The notes beneath the pieces are model-generated. The model was not told the DNA's origin, made no database searches, and saw nothing but the letters and a program-made list of their open reading frames with translations. Of a DNA stretch of 64,000 bases, positions 42,540 to 54,533 are shown in pieces (the stretch's first letter is position 1; each line of letters begins with the position of its first letter). The translations under genes and the position numbers were made by a program. The DNA is from Microcyclospora pomicola (taxonomy: Eukaryota > Ascomycota > Dothideomycetes > Capnodiales): assembly GCA_002786065.1 (NCBI GenBank), contig NHNY01000015.1:310001-374000 (forward strand), given 5' to 3'.

Positions 42540-42885
42540 CCCCGTGCCCGAGCATTTTCTATGCTTTTGCGGGCATGTTGTACTATACCAGTTACACCAT
42601 GTATACATACTGTACCTCAATGATGCACCTTGCGACCTCGGCTGGGAGGGGGGACGTGTTACGCTCTATCACTTGGCAATGGGCACCATCCATGTAGATG
42701 GTCTTGGCTGCGTATGCCGTGACACCGATCCTTCAGGTGCTGTACTTGCAATGCCAACACATGATGTGCGATCCATTCTTACGGACAACGCATGTGCCGG
42801 GATCAAAATGTACTACGTAACTTCAAATGCTTACTAGTGAGCGGTAGCATTCTAGCGTTCGTAACAGTACAGCAAGGAGGACTCC
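42540..42885. other. 3' flank of COX10
   Basis: No coding pattern beyond the COX10 stop. The region lies between convergent COX10 and a tentative reverse-strand small gene. Confidence 0.45.
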
Positions 42886-43077
42886 CTACATCTTTGGTGC
42901 ATATGGCTTCACGAGTTCGATAGAGCCAAGAAGCTCCGTCCTCAGCCTCAGATACACAACAGACGGCGCCTCGCCAAGGTGATGGTCGTGTTTTCGATCA
43001 GGCTCTTGGCGATTGGGCCTGCGGTAACGTATTTGGTGATGTCCGTTCAAAGACACGATCCAGCCGATTCCAAACAT
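42886..43077 (-). CDS. Tentative small single-pass membrane protein
   Basis: A reverse frame ends at 42886 and reads NLYVAATTCTLIGMFGIGWI (a membrane helix) followed by SLNGHHQIRYRRPNRQEPDR, GEAPSVVYLRLRTELLGSIE and LVKPYAPKM. The only internal ATG is at 43077, inside the helix. The frame is open upstream to 43224 without an ATG, so a 5' exon would be needed for a whole helix. One short helix with a basic matrix-like tail resembles small mitochondrial membrane proteins, but I recognise no family. It overlaps, antisense, the tentative zinc-finger gene at 43098-43728 only through that upstream part. Both cannot easily be right in full. Confidence 0.33.
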   Translation of the reverse strand: MFGIGWIVSLNGHHQIRYRRPNRQEPDRKHDHHLGEAPSVVYLRLRTELLGSIELVKPYAPKM

Positions 43078-43097
43078 ACCTATCAGTGTACATGTAG

Positions 43098-43728
43098 TCG
43101 CTGCAACGTAAAGATTTCCCCTCCATCGTCCAGATTCAGCTGACCGGCACCAGCCGTGCTGTGTCGCTTCTTGCTGCACCGACCAAGTACGTCGACGACC
43201 TACTGCACCACTACCACACGTCAACCGACGCCGAGATCGACATACTCAACATCCAGACTCCAACCTCGCGCTCCAACTTGTACGTCTCCAGCTCGACTGC
43301 TCACTTTGCCGACCTCACTCGTGCGCTTCACGCTGACGAAGTGGCCTCATCTTTTATGGTCGCCCTTCTGCTGCCAATGATGTCTCGTGCGCTGCCGTCC
43401 GATCGCTGACTGTTCCCTCCAGTTCACATTCTACCTCAAGTCCTCCGCTCCAGTTCCGTGTTTTGCAAAGTGCGATAAGTCCGCACCGCCTTCCCTCCGA
43501 CTTGCGGCCTTTCGTGGCTGCCGTAAGCACAACTTCTGCACCAACTGCCAGCAAGAGCACCTATACCGCCCTCTGGCAAAGCTGGCCAACCGAGAAGAAG
43601 ATCGTTACGACTGTCCGCCGGCCTTCCAAGGACCTTCCGAAGGAAGAGGTCACAACAGGCTCCATGCGAAAGCGTTGATCACCGCCCAGATCCACTACCT
43701 GGCCTTTCTGTTGTTCAAACCGCCTTAA
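43098..43728 (+). CDS. Tentative RING-like zinc-finger gene fragment
   Basis: Two coding-like segments fit across a 64-nt intron (donor GTCGCC at 43359; branch-like gctgac and CCAG acceptor ending at 43422). Segment 1, open from 43098, reads SLLAAPTKYVDDLLHHYHTS and FADLTRALHADEVASSFM. Segment 2 reads FTFYLKSSAPVPCFAKCDKS, then AAFRGCRKHNFCTNCQQEHL and YDCPPAF. The CxxxC ... CxKHxFCxxC ... CP order is like a RING-type zinc site (ubiquitin ligases), though the last ligand pair is incomplete. No ATG begins segment 1, and the donor is weak, so this may be a relic, or the region may just be the leader of the downstream phosphatase gene. Confidence 0.3.
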
Positions 43729-43834
43729 CATCGGCCAACCCGATCGCGCCCCAGTCACTAGACACAACCTCAACATTTCTATCACCTGGTCACCCGATAC
43801 TCACGAAAGAGCCTGAAAGCAGCATACAGTCAAG

Positions 43835-45492
43835 ATGGGCAACCAACCGTCCAAGGACAACAAAAGCACAGGCTCGCAGACGCCCACGGGTCCTGGCCCC
43901 AGCCTTGACTCATACCCTTCATTCAGCAAATCCGACACGAAAGAGTCCAAAAGTTCGTTCAGGTCAGCGCTACGAACCAAGATCCCCGGCGCAAAATCGT
44001 CCGACAGCCCCCGCACCTCCACATCAGGTCTTGCGACCGAGTCCACCACTAGCGTAGACAAAACCGATGCTCTTTCCGTTAGGTCGGCCCGCGATGATGC
44101 TTCAACCAAGGCACCAAAAGGTACCAGTAAGAGCTCAGTCAGCGGCGATGCCGAGGACGAGGATGACGACGTGCAGCCCCCTCCCTCTCCAACCATGTCA
44201 CCGTCAGTAAATGCAGGACATGGTAATATTAGTGAGGCGCAGCGCAGTGGAGAAGTCGATGCGGTCTCCGACGCGCCTCCTAGCGGCAACATGCCTCAAA
44301 CACACAATAAGGAGCCTACAGAGTCCATTCTGATCAAGAAGAACCCTGCCAGCTCCACTTTACATGGTGCTGCGGCGGCGCTGGCCATTGCTGATGGGAG
44401 CAGCGCAGGTAGCTCTCCTGGGTCAATGGAAATTGGTGCTCTGAAACCTACGGATCTGGATGAGATGATCAAACGTTTGATTGATGCTGGCTATGCCGGG
44501 AAAGTCACCAAAACGGTCTGCCTTAAGAATGCTGAGATCACCGCTATCTGTACCGCCGCGCGTGAGCTGTTCTTGTCGCAGCCAGCTCTCATCGAGCTGT
44601 CACCACCAGTCAAGATTGTCGGTGACGTACATGGACAATATACGGACTTGATCCGAATGTTTGAGATGTGTGGTTTTCCCCCGAACAGTAACTACCTTTT
44701 CCTAGGCGATTATGTGGACCGTGGGAAGCAGTCCCTCGAGACCATCCTGCTACTGCTCTGCTACAAGCTACGATTCCCCGAAAACTTCTTCCTTCTGCGC
44801 GGCAATCACGAGTGCGCCAACGTTACTCGAGTCTATGGCTTCTACGACGAATGCAAGCGCCGATGTAATGTCAAGGTGTGGAAGACGTTCGTGGACACAT
44901 TCAACACCATCCCCATCGCCGCCATTGTGGCTGGAAAGATCTTCTGTGTGCATGGCGGCCTATCGCCGTCTCTTTCGCATATGGATGACATTCGGAATAT
45001 TGCACGACCCACCGATGTCCCCGATTATGGTCTTCTGAACGATCTCCTGTGGTCAGATCCTGCGGACATGGAAGCAGATTGGGAAGCTAACGAGAGAGGT
45101 GTAAGTTATTGTTTTGGTAAAAAGGTCATCATGGAGTTCCTGCAAAAGCACGACTTTGATCTCGTCTGCCGTGCGCATATGGTGGTGGAAGATGGCTATG
45201 AGTTCTTCAATGATCGCATTCTGGTCACGGTCTTCTCGGCGCCAAATTATTGCGGCGAATTCGACAACTGGGGAGCGGTGATGAGTGTTAGCGGCGAGCT
45301 TCTCTGCTCCTTCGAACTGCTCAAGCCATTGGACAGCAGCGCTCTTAAGAGTCACATCAAGAAGGGCAGAAATAAGCGAGCCAACATGCTCAACAGTCCG
45401 GTGAGTAAATGCTGTCGATTCACCAGGACATGAGAATGAATGATATACTAATACATTTCCAGCCTGCCAACCAGTTCCCACAAAGCTACTAG
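43835..45492 (+). CDS. PPZ-type serine/threonine protein phosphatase
   Basis: Exon 1 (43835-45400) and exon 2 (45463-45492) join across a 62-nt intron (GTGAGT; tactaatac branch; CAG) to give 531 residues. MGNQPSK is an N-myristoylation start as in yeast Ppz1. Residues 2-200 are Ser/Thr/Pro-rich and regulatory. The PP1-like catalytic domain (about 210-510) shows [40 protein letters not shown] and [15 protein letters not shown]: all the metal-binding and phosphate-binding motifs of the PPP family. [20 protein letters not shown] is closer to Ppz than to Glc7. PPZ phosphatases control K+/Na+ homeostasis and cell wall integrity and are inhibited by Hal3. Orthologues are PPZ1/pzh1/ppzA. Confidence 0.95.
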
Positions 45493-46213
45493 GACTACAC
45501 TGGTACGATGGATTGGTGAACGTCGTGCTTGTGCACCTTGCATATTTGATGCTGTAGCGCGTCACAGAGAGTGGCTAGGCGTCATATACTTGATCCCTGC
45601 ATGGGACATCATCTTCACATGTTATGCCGTGCAGCGCTGAAGCTGTGTGGAAACACCTGGGCAAGAAGAAGTTGAAGTACAACCTGAACAAGCCATTCGC
45701 GGCTGACGGTGTAAAAGCGGACAAGCGCCGAGTTTTCTGGTACGACACGGATCTTGGGGACTCACGGTGCATGCTTTCTAAGGAAAGCTCTGGTGTTTTG
45801 TGGACGGTTTGAGGAAGCGTTTCAATGAGAGAATGTAAGATGACTGACGGGGCGTTTCTTTGGCGTTCATTGCCTGGTCGCTGCAGCTCTCAATTTGAGA
45901 AACGAAATAACGGATCGTTATGGTATGATTTGCGGATAGATGGACACCTTACAGGACATTATCTCATGGAGTCTTTGTCTTCTCATATATTGCAAATGTG
46001 CTACCCGTGCGAACAACACTGTTGAAAAGTATGTACCACAGAGGACATGTGAAAGTCACGTGCGGAACTTTCGTTGCCAAGCAATTCACCCACCACACGT
46101 TTGTGTGGGGTCAAATCCATACCGCTTCACTTGCGCATTGTATTTTGATTCTGGACATCAGCAACCTTGCACGTCGCAATTCTCATCCCCAACACACACA
46201 CATTCAATCAAAC
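45493..46213. other. Intergenic region before RPS2
   Basis: 3' flank of the phosphatase gene and the promoter/leader of RPS2. A forward frame at 45624-45812 is hydrophilic but has no domain, and I do not call it. Confidence 0.5.
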
Positions 46214-47166
46214 ATGGCCGACCGAGGAGGTGCAGCTGGTGCTCGTGGCGGCTTCGGCTCGCGCGGAGACCGTGGAGGAGATCGCGGCCGTGGCGACCGT
46301 GGTCGTGGAGGTCGTGGACGTGGCCGTCGCGGTGGTGCCAAGAGCGACGAGAAGGAGTGGCAGCCTGTGACCAAGCTCGGCCGTCTCGTCAAGGCCGGCA
46401 AAATCAAGAGCATGGAGGAGATCTACCTGCACTCGCTCCCGATCAAGGAATACCAGATCGTCGACTTCTTCTTGCCCAAGCTCAAGGATGAGGTGATGAA
46501 GGTCAGTTTCGCAAGATGAGGACTGCTTGGGTCCAGACGGATAAGTGGCATGGGAATGGAGTGCTGACTCGAATGTGGTGTACAGATCAAGCCTGTGCAG
46601 AAGCAGACTCGTGCCGGTCAACGTACCCGCTTCAAGGCCATCGTGGTCATTGGTGACAGCGAGGGACACATTGGTCTCGGTATCAAGACCTCCAAGGAAG
46701 TCGCCACTGCCATCCGTGCCGCCATTATCATTGCCAAGCTCTCCGTCGTGCCCATTCGACGTGGTTACTGGGGTTCCAACCTCGGTGAGCCTCACTCGAT
46801 CCCCGTCAAGGAGAGCGGCAAGTGTGGTTCCGTCACTGTCAGAGTAAGTCAATATTTAATACAATATAACAACCCACCATGCCAGCATGCGCTAATCGCG
46901 AATTGCAGTTGATCCCAGCTCCCCGTGGTACTGGTCTGGTCGCCTCGCCAGCCGTCAAGCGTCTGTTGCAGCTTGCTGGTGTCAATGACATCTACACTGC
47001 CTCTTCCGGTTCGACCAAGACCCTCGAGAACACCCTCAAGGCCACCTTCACTGCCATCTCGAACACCTACGGCTTCCTCACTCCCAACCTGTGGAAGGAG
47101 ACCAAGCTCATCCGCTCCCCACTTGAGGAGTTCAGCGACGTTCTCCGTGAGGGCAAGCGTTACTAG
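46214..47166 (+). CDS. RPS2: 40S ribosomal protein S2 (uS5)
   Basis: Three exons, 46214-46501, 46586-46843 and 46909-47166, with introns of 84 and 65 nt (GTCAGT and GTAAGT donors, CAG acceptors), give 267 residues. The N-terminus is the eukaryote-specific Arg/Gly tail ([20 protein letters not shown]), a target of arginine methyltransferase in other eukaryotes. Then [20 protein letters not shown], the S5 double-stranded RNA-binding region ([40 protein letters not shown]) and the S5 C-domain ([40 protein letters not shown]). It sits in the small subunit near the mRNA entry channel and helps decoding fidelity. The intron phases keep all three exons in frame. Confidence 0.98.
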
Positions 47167-48936
47167 ATGCTTTTAGTCTCGACAACCCACTAAGACTTGG
47201 CGTGATGGGAACGGTAGTACGAGATGCTCCGGTATGCATTCGAAGCAAAAAGTAAAACAGATGGATTACTCGGGCATGTGTTGACTCCGCTGTCTGAATT
47301 AGGCGATCGTTGCGCTTCATGCTTCACAAGATCGAAGCGACTCAATGTAGCGTAGCTTGAGCCAAGATGATGGAACTTCATTTGTCTAATGATTACTCAA
47401 TCCCGATGCCGGTCGTTCCCACAGATTGAATCTGTATGTCGTCATGGTCGATGTACTGCGGATATACTGCATTACCACCCCCTGCTCATAAACGATCTCC
47501 ACATTCTGTAACACGATCCCTCACGCAATTACCAGGACGCGGATGCCACGCGATTCTACCAGTCATCGGCTTTCACAACTTCCCCCACGATTCGACTCCT
47601 CCACAGCCTATATCCCTCATCCCAATACAGCTGCACGAGACCGACTGCAGTGACGCACAGCGAACTCTGTCTTTCGGCATGATCTGCGCCATGCCGTGGC
47701 CCATGACAAGCTCGCCGCGACGCACCGTTTCTCCGCGCCTCGTCACTGTCTAGCCGTCTATCCCTCCCCGAGCCCCTTTCCGCCGTCTGGCACCGTGATG
47801 TCGATTCCTCTGTGTCACACGTTGCCAGTTCACGAGGCTTGGATCTGCACGAGGTCATGCCTGAGAGAATGTTCAATGCTGAGTAGCAGCCCGCCAACGC
47901 ATTTCTCACATGGGTCCGGTCCACCTCGCGGATGAATTGAACACTAAGCCGTCTGTTTGTCGTCGTTCTCAATGACTGCGGTACGCTGACTGGATTGTGA
48001 GGGGAGCTTGGTGTTGTTCGAGTGAACGCTGTGGTTGGCGATATTAGTCGTCTACTGGTTTTTCTTTTCCAGTGGTAATGCTGATTTGCGTCGAAAGTCC
48101 CTATGGGATGGCGATGGAAGGGCGTCTAGATATTTCTTCCGGTGCAGAGCCTGACGTCGAGTTGTTAGGAAGTCCATGAGCGATGTTTCAGAGGGCATCC
48201 TGATCATTTATATCAACTCCGGACAGTGCTTTGGTGAGTCTTGCCAGTAAGGCTGAGTGAGAGTTGTGTTCGCAACGTTATTGATACTGCAAGCCGACTC
48301 AACCCTAACGATCCATCTTCGGCTTCAATGTATCTTCGTGAATGAGAAGCATATCCCTGATGAGTCTTTCGTGCCTGCAGACGATGTATCTATATCTTCA
48401 TTCAGTGATCTGCCCTAGATTCACAATGTTTCTAGTCATCAATGTCGGAAGTTTCGTGCGTGGACTTTTCCGTAGGAAGGGTTTGATGAGCCATTTTATA
48501 GTCTACCTTACACTACGCAGTATATTCATGGGTTGCTTGTGCCTTTTCGAACGACAAGAGCATGGCGTGCTCTAGATATTGTTTTATCTTCACCCAGCGA
48601 GAATCGCTTTAGGTCACAGTGGGACGTTTTGATTGGAGGGTGTGGTCGTCGTCGTCGTTGTTGTTTTCCCTCGTCGTCGTCGTCGTGATGGTCGAGCTTG
48701 GACCACAAAAGCGAGCAACACAGCAGGCACAGGCTGTTCACCTAGACACTCATCCAGTCTCACTTCCTGTTTCACTGCACGCGCGCCCCGCCAATCCTCA
48801 CTGTGAACGCGCCTTGTCCTTCCTATGTGATAGCATCGACCTCGCACCTCAGCTTACATCGACTTGCATACCCTACTGTGACATTACCACTTCATCCGCG
48901 CATCAGCTAGCTCAATCACCACTCGCGTCGCGTAAG
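47167..48936. other. Intergenic region, 1.8 kb
   Basis: 3' flank of RPS2, then a region of short frames without domains, then a CTC/GTCGTC-rich leader upstream of the EVE gene. Trinucleotide (gtc/tcg)n runs lie near 48645-48690. No gene is supported. Confidence 0.55.
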
Positions 48937-50718
48937 ATGCCACCAAAGAAGTCCAAAACTAAGGCAACGCCTACGCCTGCAGCCGAAGTCTCGTCCTCAG
49001 TGACGACGAATCGTGGCAAAGAGATCCCAACTACGGCGGCTGCTGGACGTTCTCGTCGCGCCACTATTGCGCCACCTGCCAGCGACTCTCCTGCGCCCAA
49101 GAAAACGCAAGCTAAAGGTAACGATGATTATGATTACAATGCACAGTGAAAGTACTGACGCGGTCCAGCCTCGACTGCGCGCGGATCAAAGAAACGAGAT
49201 CTCGACACTGACCCCACCGACGATGATGCAGATGAGGTTGACGAGCAACCCGAGCCGCCAAAGAAGCGCGGTCGACCATCTACCTCATCAGCCGCAAAGT
49301 CTACTCCAGCAGTGAAGCCGGCAGCCAGCATCTCAAAGCGGGGACGCCCCAAGAAGGAAACAACAGCTCCAGCTGTGCCCGATGAAGAAGATGGTCCTCC
49401 CTTCACTCGCCATGAAGCGCCTTTTGGTGGAGAGACGACCATCGTTCGTGGAGATGAGGAGGCTGCAGCTGGTCAGCTTGAGCAGGAGATGCTGGAGAGT
49501 ACTCCAAAGCCTGCAGAGGCAGCAAGTCGTAAGCGCAAAGCCCCAGCCGCCAGTAGTGGCAAAGCAGCTGGCAGAGGCGCAAAGAAGGCAAATGTCGGAA
49601 CCGACAAGGCCATCGATGCTGCCAATGCATCTGCCACGCCCATAGGCAAGTCGTTCTGGCTGATGAAAGCTGAGCAGGAGGATCGACTTGAGACCACTAA
49701 GGGTGGCCAGGTGATCAACACCAGGTTCACGATCGACGACCTGCGATCGAAGACGGTGCCCGAGCCTTGGGATGGGGTGCGAAATCATGTCGCGGCCAGA
49801 AACATGCGTGCGATGAGGAAGGGTGATCTGGCCTTCTTCTACGCTAGTGGCGGGAAGTCTGGTAGGAAGCCTGGCATCACGGGTATCATGGAGATTGTTG
49901 GCGAAGCTGTCGCAGACATCACCGCGCATGACGAGAGTGCTTATGGATACGTGGAAAAGCCGTCCGATCGCGACAAATGGGTGGTAGTCCATGTGGAGCA
50001 CAGGAAGACCCTCACCCGACCTGTCTCTCTGGCCGAGCTTCAAAAATACAAGACTGGAGTTCTCGAGGATATGGAGCTCCACAAAATGGCGAGACTGTCC
50101 GTGAGCGGAGTCAAGGAAGAGGAGTGGGATTTCATTGTCAACAACCTCATCACTGGCTATGTCGAAGACGAAGCTGAAGGGGTCACAGGATTGGGTGGGC
50201 AGGAGGAGAAGACCTTCAATGCTGAACGCGACACTTCTGATCCCGTCGAATTTCCAGCAAAGGTGGACTCTGTCAAGGATGATGTAAACGACCTGGAACG
50301 TAGCCCTCGAATTGTGTTGCAGTCAATCGAGGCTGGTCCGTTAGAATCTGCCGGCGCAAATACCACCACCAGAACCTCACGTCGAACATCTCGCGCCGCG
50401 TCTCGTCAGGCTTCTAGAGCACCCTCTTCTGATGCTGTCGAGATCAACGAAGCCGATGCTTCCTCCAACAAGCAAGTGACAACTCGGCGCAGCTCCAGAG
50501 CAGCTTCTCTTGCCCCTACCATGAATGGCGACAAGCAAGAAAACGACGTACCACGCTATGCGTCTCGCGCGCCATCGGCTGGCCCTCCAGTGGTCGGGTC
50601 ACTGACAACGCTTTCCACTCGCGGTGGATCTCGTGGACGCTCTCGTACTCCCAGGGGAAATAATGGAGCCACCACGGTTCACGAAGGAGGCAATCTCACC
50701 AGCGTGATGGAAGAGTGA
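48937..50718 (+). CDS. AT-hook and EVE-domain nuclear protein (THYN1-like)
   Basis: Exon 1 (48937-49117) and exon 2 (49169-50718) join over a 51-nt intron (GTAACG...CAG) for 576 residues. The N-terminal ~230 residues are basic with AT-hook-like cores KKRGRPS and SKRGRPKK, suggesting minor-groove DNA binding. The EVE domain follows at about residues 230-400: GKSFWLMKAEQEDRLETTKG, RFTIDDLRSKTVPEPWDGVR, NHVAARNMRAMRKGDLAFFY, GITGIMEIVGEAV and KWVVVHVEHRKTLTRPVSLA. EVE domains are YTH/PUA-like and bind modified bases in nucleic acids (for example 5-hydroxymethylcytosine with human THYN1). The tail is Ser/Arg/Thr-rich. A modified-DNA reader role is inferred from the domain. Confidence 0.9.
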
Positions 50719-52299
50719 AAGCAGAGCAGTGGGTTTGGCATTAAGCGCCGACAACAACCCTGCTTACTGCCCAGTACTTGATCACTCCCTATGCGGACGC
50801 CTGCGTAGCTTGCCAGCAATACCACCATGCGACCACGCAATGGGTGTCGGGATGATCTTGCTTTTCTTTCTGCTTTCTAATCGGCCTCCACGGCGTAGTT
50901 GCATAGCGAAAAACGGCATGCGTAGCAGTATCCTTGATCTCTCAAGGAATAGCGGATCGAGTGCATATCGTGGCGTTTCAAGCCCAAAGGGAGCAATGAC
51001 CCGTGCTCGAAGAGGTAGATAGCCTCATGACTTAGTTCATCAGCCATAGCAGTGCTCGACATGAAGCATGATCTTGTTGTTCTTCCCTCGCAACGTGTGT
51101 GCAGTGCTCGAGATCTTGCCCAGAGAAGTTATTGTATGCTCGAGATTCTGCCCAGAGAAGTTATTGTAAGAGGAGTCGGCCGACGTGCACGACAACAAAG
51201 TGCTTTCGTACGAGGTGCTCGGAGCCGCCGGATCGAATGGATGTGGATGCGCAGTTGAGCCATCTTCCTTCATTACATAGATGTACTCATCATGCATGCA
51301 GATGCATCAAGATATGCCCTTATGAAGCGAGCATCATGTCGATCGTTCCTGGACTCGATCTTATCGATCGATCAAGCCTATAGAGCACAGCGTCGACCTG
51401 TCAAGGACATGTGCTCGGCCAAGCTATAGAGCCGAAGCGAGCCAGCTAGCCTGGAGTTCGACCCTGAGGCAAGGCTTGTGTCATGAGCCCACGCGGGAGC
51501 AAATGCTTGTCGACATATAAGCATCGGGAAATACGTAAGGTAGGTACCTTATGTACTGGTGTACATGTACGGTTCCTCCGGCAGAATCTACCGGGTTCAA
51601 AGCCGTAATATCCGTCATCTTTATTACTTGCAGGCGACAGCGAGAGATGGTCTTGGTGGTTCTAGGGTGACAGATCAGTACTGCGCACCAGGTTAAAAGG
51701 AGGAATAGGTGTGTATCGTATTCCTTCCGTACTACTGACGACCAACATACAGTAATCAGGGAATCGATCTCCTAACATCAGGCTAAATACAGCTTTGTAC
51801 TGTATATGTGGTCAAGGCACGTGGAGAGGGCAGGCTGGACATAGCCGTGTGTTCAATACAGTAATGCCATCGCGCCCTCGCGTCCCCCCTAACTCCGACG
51901 CCCGAAGCGCGAGCCCGCGATCCTAAGCACGCTTGCGTGGAACGGGCTAACAATATTAATCAAGATCCCTGGAGATCGACAGCACACGGCAGTGCTGACA
52001 GGCACATGGGGGCAGATGGGCTCGCTTCAGTAGAGAAAGCGGTACCGGCGTCATCCGCTCCATCCACGTTTCTGATGCATTCGATGTTCTTTTTTAGAGC
52101 AACGCAATACTACGCGACGGAGTATTTGACTGCCTCTACCGCGTCTCCGGTGTGACATACCACTACTTCTTCTACGACAGTGTACATATTGCTCGTCTGC
52201 TGCTGAAGCTTGGCCAGTTATACCAGCATCGCTGAGACCTCCGAAACTTCGCCGGTGCGGACCCGCTGAGTGAAGTACGACGACACATCACCTGCTATA
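50719..52299. other. Intergenic region, 1.6 kb
   Basis: Contains a 32-bp imperfect tandem duplication (51105-51168) and several short palindromes of the tgtactgta/tacagta type (51770-51870). No coding pattern is supported. The last ~200 bases are the promoter and leader of the MFS gene. Confidence 0.55.
51105..51168. repeat. 32-bp tandem duplication
   Basis: Two adjacent 32-bp units begin tgctcgagat and end gaagttattgta. They differ only by a CT/TC swap after agat. Confidence 0.9.
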
Positions 52300-53875
52300 A
52301 TGGCAGCCGTCCACGACCCTCCGGCAGCTGAGCAGCATACGCTCGACGATGCGCCGTCCGACAAGACCGCCGGCTCGATGGAAGAGGAGAAGGATAACGG
52401 GGTGCCGGCGCAGCAACACACTGTCGTTGATGACGAGAAGGCGGTTGGAGCTGCACCAGTGCAGCCTGCTGGCCCACCCGGAGGTCCGCCGCCCAATGGA
52501 GGTACACAGGCGTGGTTACAGGTGAGATCGATGGTGGAACCCGGGGCATGTTTGTCTTGCCTTGCACGGCATGCTGACGGATGGTTTTGCCTGTAGGTCT
52601 TATCGGGATTTTGCTTGTTCTTCAACAGCTGGGGCATCTTGAACAACTTTGGTATGTCTGGTGTTCAAAGCTATCATGAAGCAAGCTGACGAGGAGCACT
52701 CAGGTGTCTTCCAAACATACTATGAATCCGGCGCACTCTTCATAGCTAGCTCCTCCAACATCTCATGGATCGGCTCCATTCAAGCGCTCATGGTCTTGCT
52801 CGTCGGTGCCCTGGCCGGGCCTATCTACGACCGCGGCCATCTGCGCGCTCTCTTGGTCTTTGGCGCGTTCATGGTCGTCTTCGGCCACATGATGCTCTCG
52901 CTCTGTACAACGTTCTGGCAGGCGCTGTTGGCCCAAGGCTTCGTCATCGGCATCGGCGGCGGCTGTCTCTTCGTGCCGGGCGTCGCCATCCTCCCGACGT
53001 ATTTCAGCACCCGGATCGGTCTGGCCATCGGGCTTGCGGCTTCGGGCAGCTCCATGGGCGGCATCATCTACCCCATCATGTTCTACAAACTCATCGGGGA
53101 AGTGGGATTCGCATGGGGCGTTCGCATTCTGGGCTTTACTGCATTGGCAACGCTGATCCCCCCGATCATCGTGATGAAGATGCGTGTCAAGCCCGGGCGT
53201 GTGCGATCCATCATCGACTGGACCGCTTTCACCGACTGGCCGTATGCCATCTTCGTGCTCGGGTGCATGATCGGCTTCATCGGTCTGTACGTGGGACTCT
53301 TCTATATCTCATACTTCGGCCAGTCCACCGGCATCACCAACCCCAGCCTGTCGTTCTACCTCGTCCCCATCCTCAACGCCGCCTCTGTCTTTGGCCGTAC
53401 GCTCCCCAACATTCTCAGCGACAAGATTGGGCCCATGAACATCATCGCGCCAGGTATGGATTTCTCTTCTCTATGTCCCCCGCACCTGCTAACCTCGTAC
53501 CTCCTAGGCGCCATCATCGTTGGCATCTTACTGTTGTGCAACCTCGCAGTCCACAACGCCGGCGGCCTCATCGTCACCACGCTCTTCTTCGGCTTCTTCT
53601 CCGGCATCTTCATCGCACTACCGCCCGTCATCTTCGTTGCCTTGACCAAGGACAAGTCCAAGATCGGCTCGCGCATCGGTATGGGCTTTGCCTTTCTCGG
53701 CTGCGGCGTGCTCGTCGCTGGTCCGGGCGGCGGTGCCATTCTCGGCTCCTCGCAGGCCAACCTGCACTGGGACCACGTGTGGATCTTCGGCGGCATCCCC
53801 ACCATCGCCGGCGGGGTCATCTTCATAGGTTTGCGGGTGTGGCGGGCCGGATTCAAACCCATGGTCAAAGTCTAG
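52300..53875 (+). CDS. MFS monocarboxylate-type permease
   Basis: Four exons, 52300-52521, 52597-52651, 52704-53453 and 53508-53875, give 464 residues. A ~70-residue acidic/Pro-rich cytosolic tail (QPAGPPGGPPPNGGTQAWLQ) precedes the first helix, LSGFCLFFNSWGILNNF/GVF. About twelve membrane helices follow, with the family blocks FQTYYESGALFIASSSNISW, WIGSIQALMVLLVGALAGPI, YDRGHLRALL, GIGGGCLFVPGVAILPTYFS and RIGLAIGLAASGSSMGGIIY. These are typical of fungal SLC16-like monocarboxylate permeases (MCH/riboflavin-transporter group). The substrate is not predictable. The last intron (53454-53507, 54 nt) is a multiple of three without a stop, so retention would insert 18 residues. Confidence 0.93.
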
Positions 53876-54533
53876 CGTTCGTTTTCTGCTACATTATAGA
53901 ATGTCGTGTACTTTATAAATTCAAAGCGATTTCACCTCCGTTTCCCGTGGCGGTATGTGCACTGCTGGACATCACGAATTCGGCTTGCTTACTATAACTT
54001 CACTACCCGCAGCTGAAAGGCGATGCATAAGGTATGTCGACGGCATCACGTATGTGCTCTGCATGTATGACCATATTTTGCCTGTTCTACATGTCCAGCC
54101 TCAGCTCAGCGGCGAAGTGGAAGAATGAAATACATGTACGGTAGGTATCGTTCATCAAGTGACATGCAGCTTCTACCATCGCACATCGAATACAAGGCAG
54201 GATCTATGTCCTCGCCGTCAAGGATATGCATCAGCCTGTCTCTCGATGATGCGGCTGTATCACAACGTAGCCTTTTCCCGTGCAGATAGATCATATGTCG
54301 TCGTCTGGCGTGACGTGCAGTCTCCGTGGGGCCAGTGGAGTGCTGTCCGATGACGCAAGTCTGAACCGCTGCGCTGCATCATGCATGAGACTGGACTCGG
54401 GATCCGTGAGCTTGCATCTTCTGAAGCTGTCACACCGACTGACTTTCTCCCACAACGATCCCCCCTTCACACACGTACTGTGTCACTCACTCAACCACAT
54501 CGAAACATTCACCGAAGCGGAAACCTATCTACC
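53876..54533. other. Intergenic region between two forward genes
   Basis: 3' flank of the MFS gene and a C/A-rich leader with short upstream frames before ATG 54534. Nothing else is seen. Confidence 0.5.

Noticed and set aside
45624-45812. 62-residue forward frame after the phosphatase gene
   Set aside because: Hydrophilic and coding-like in places, but it is short and in a 3' flank, with no domain or splice context.
51440-51470. gagttcgaccctgag resembling a tRNA T-arm
   Set aside because: No complementary T-stem, acceptor stem or anticodon arm can be formed around it.
52765-53997. 410-codon frame overlapping the MFS gene
   Set aside because: It is a +1-frame shadow, Arg/His-rich without membrane helices. 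The MFS frame has spliced, helix-rich family motifs.
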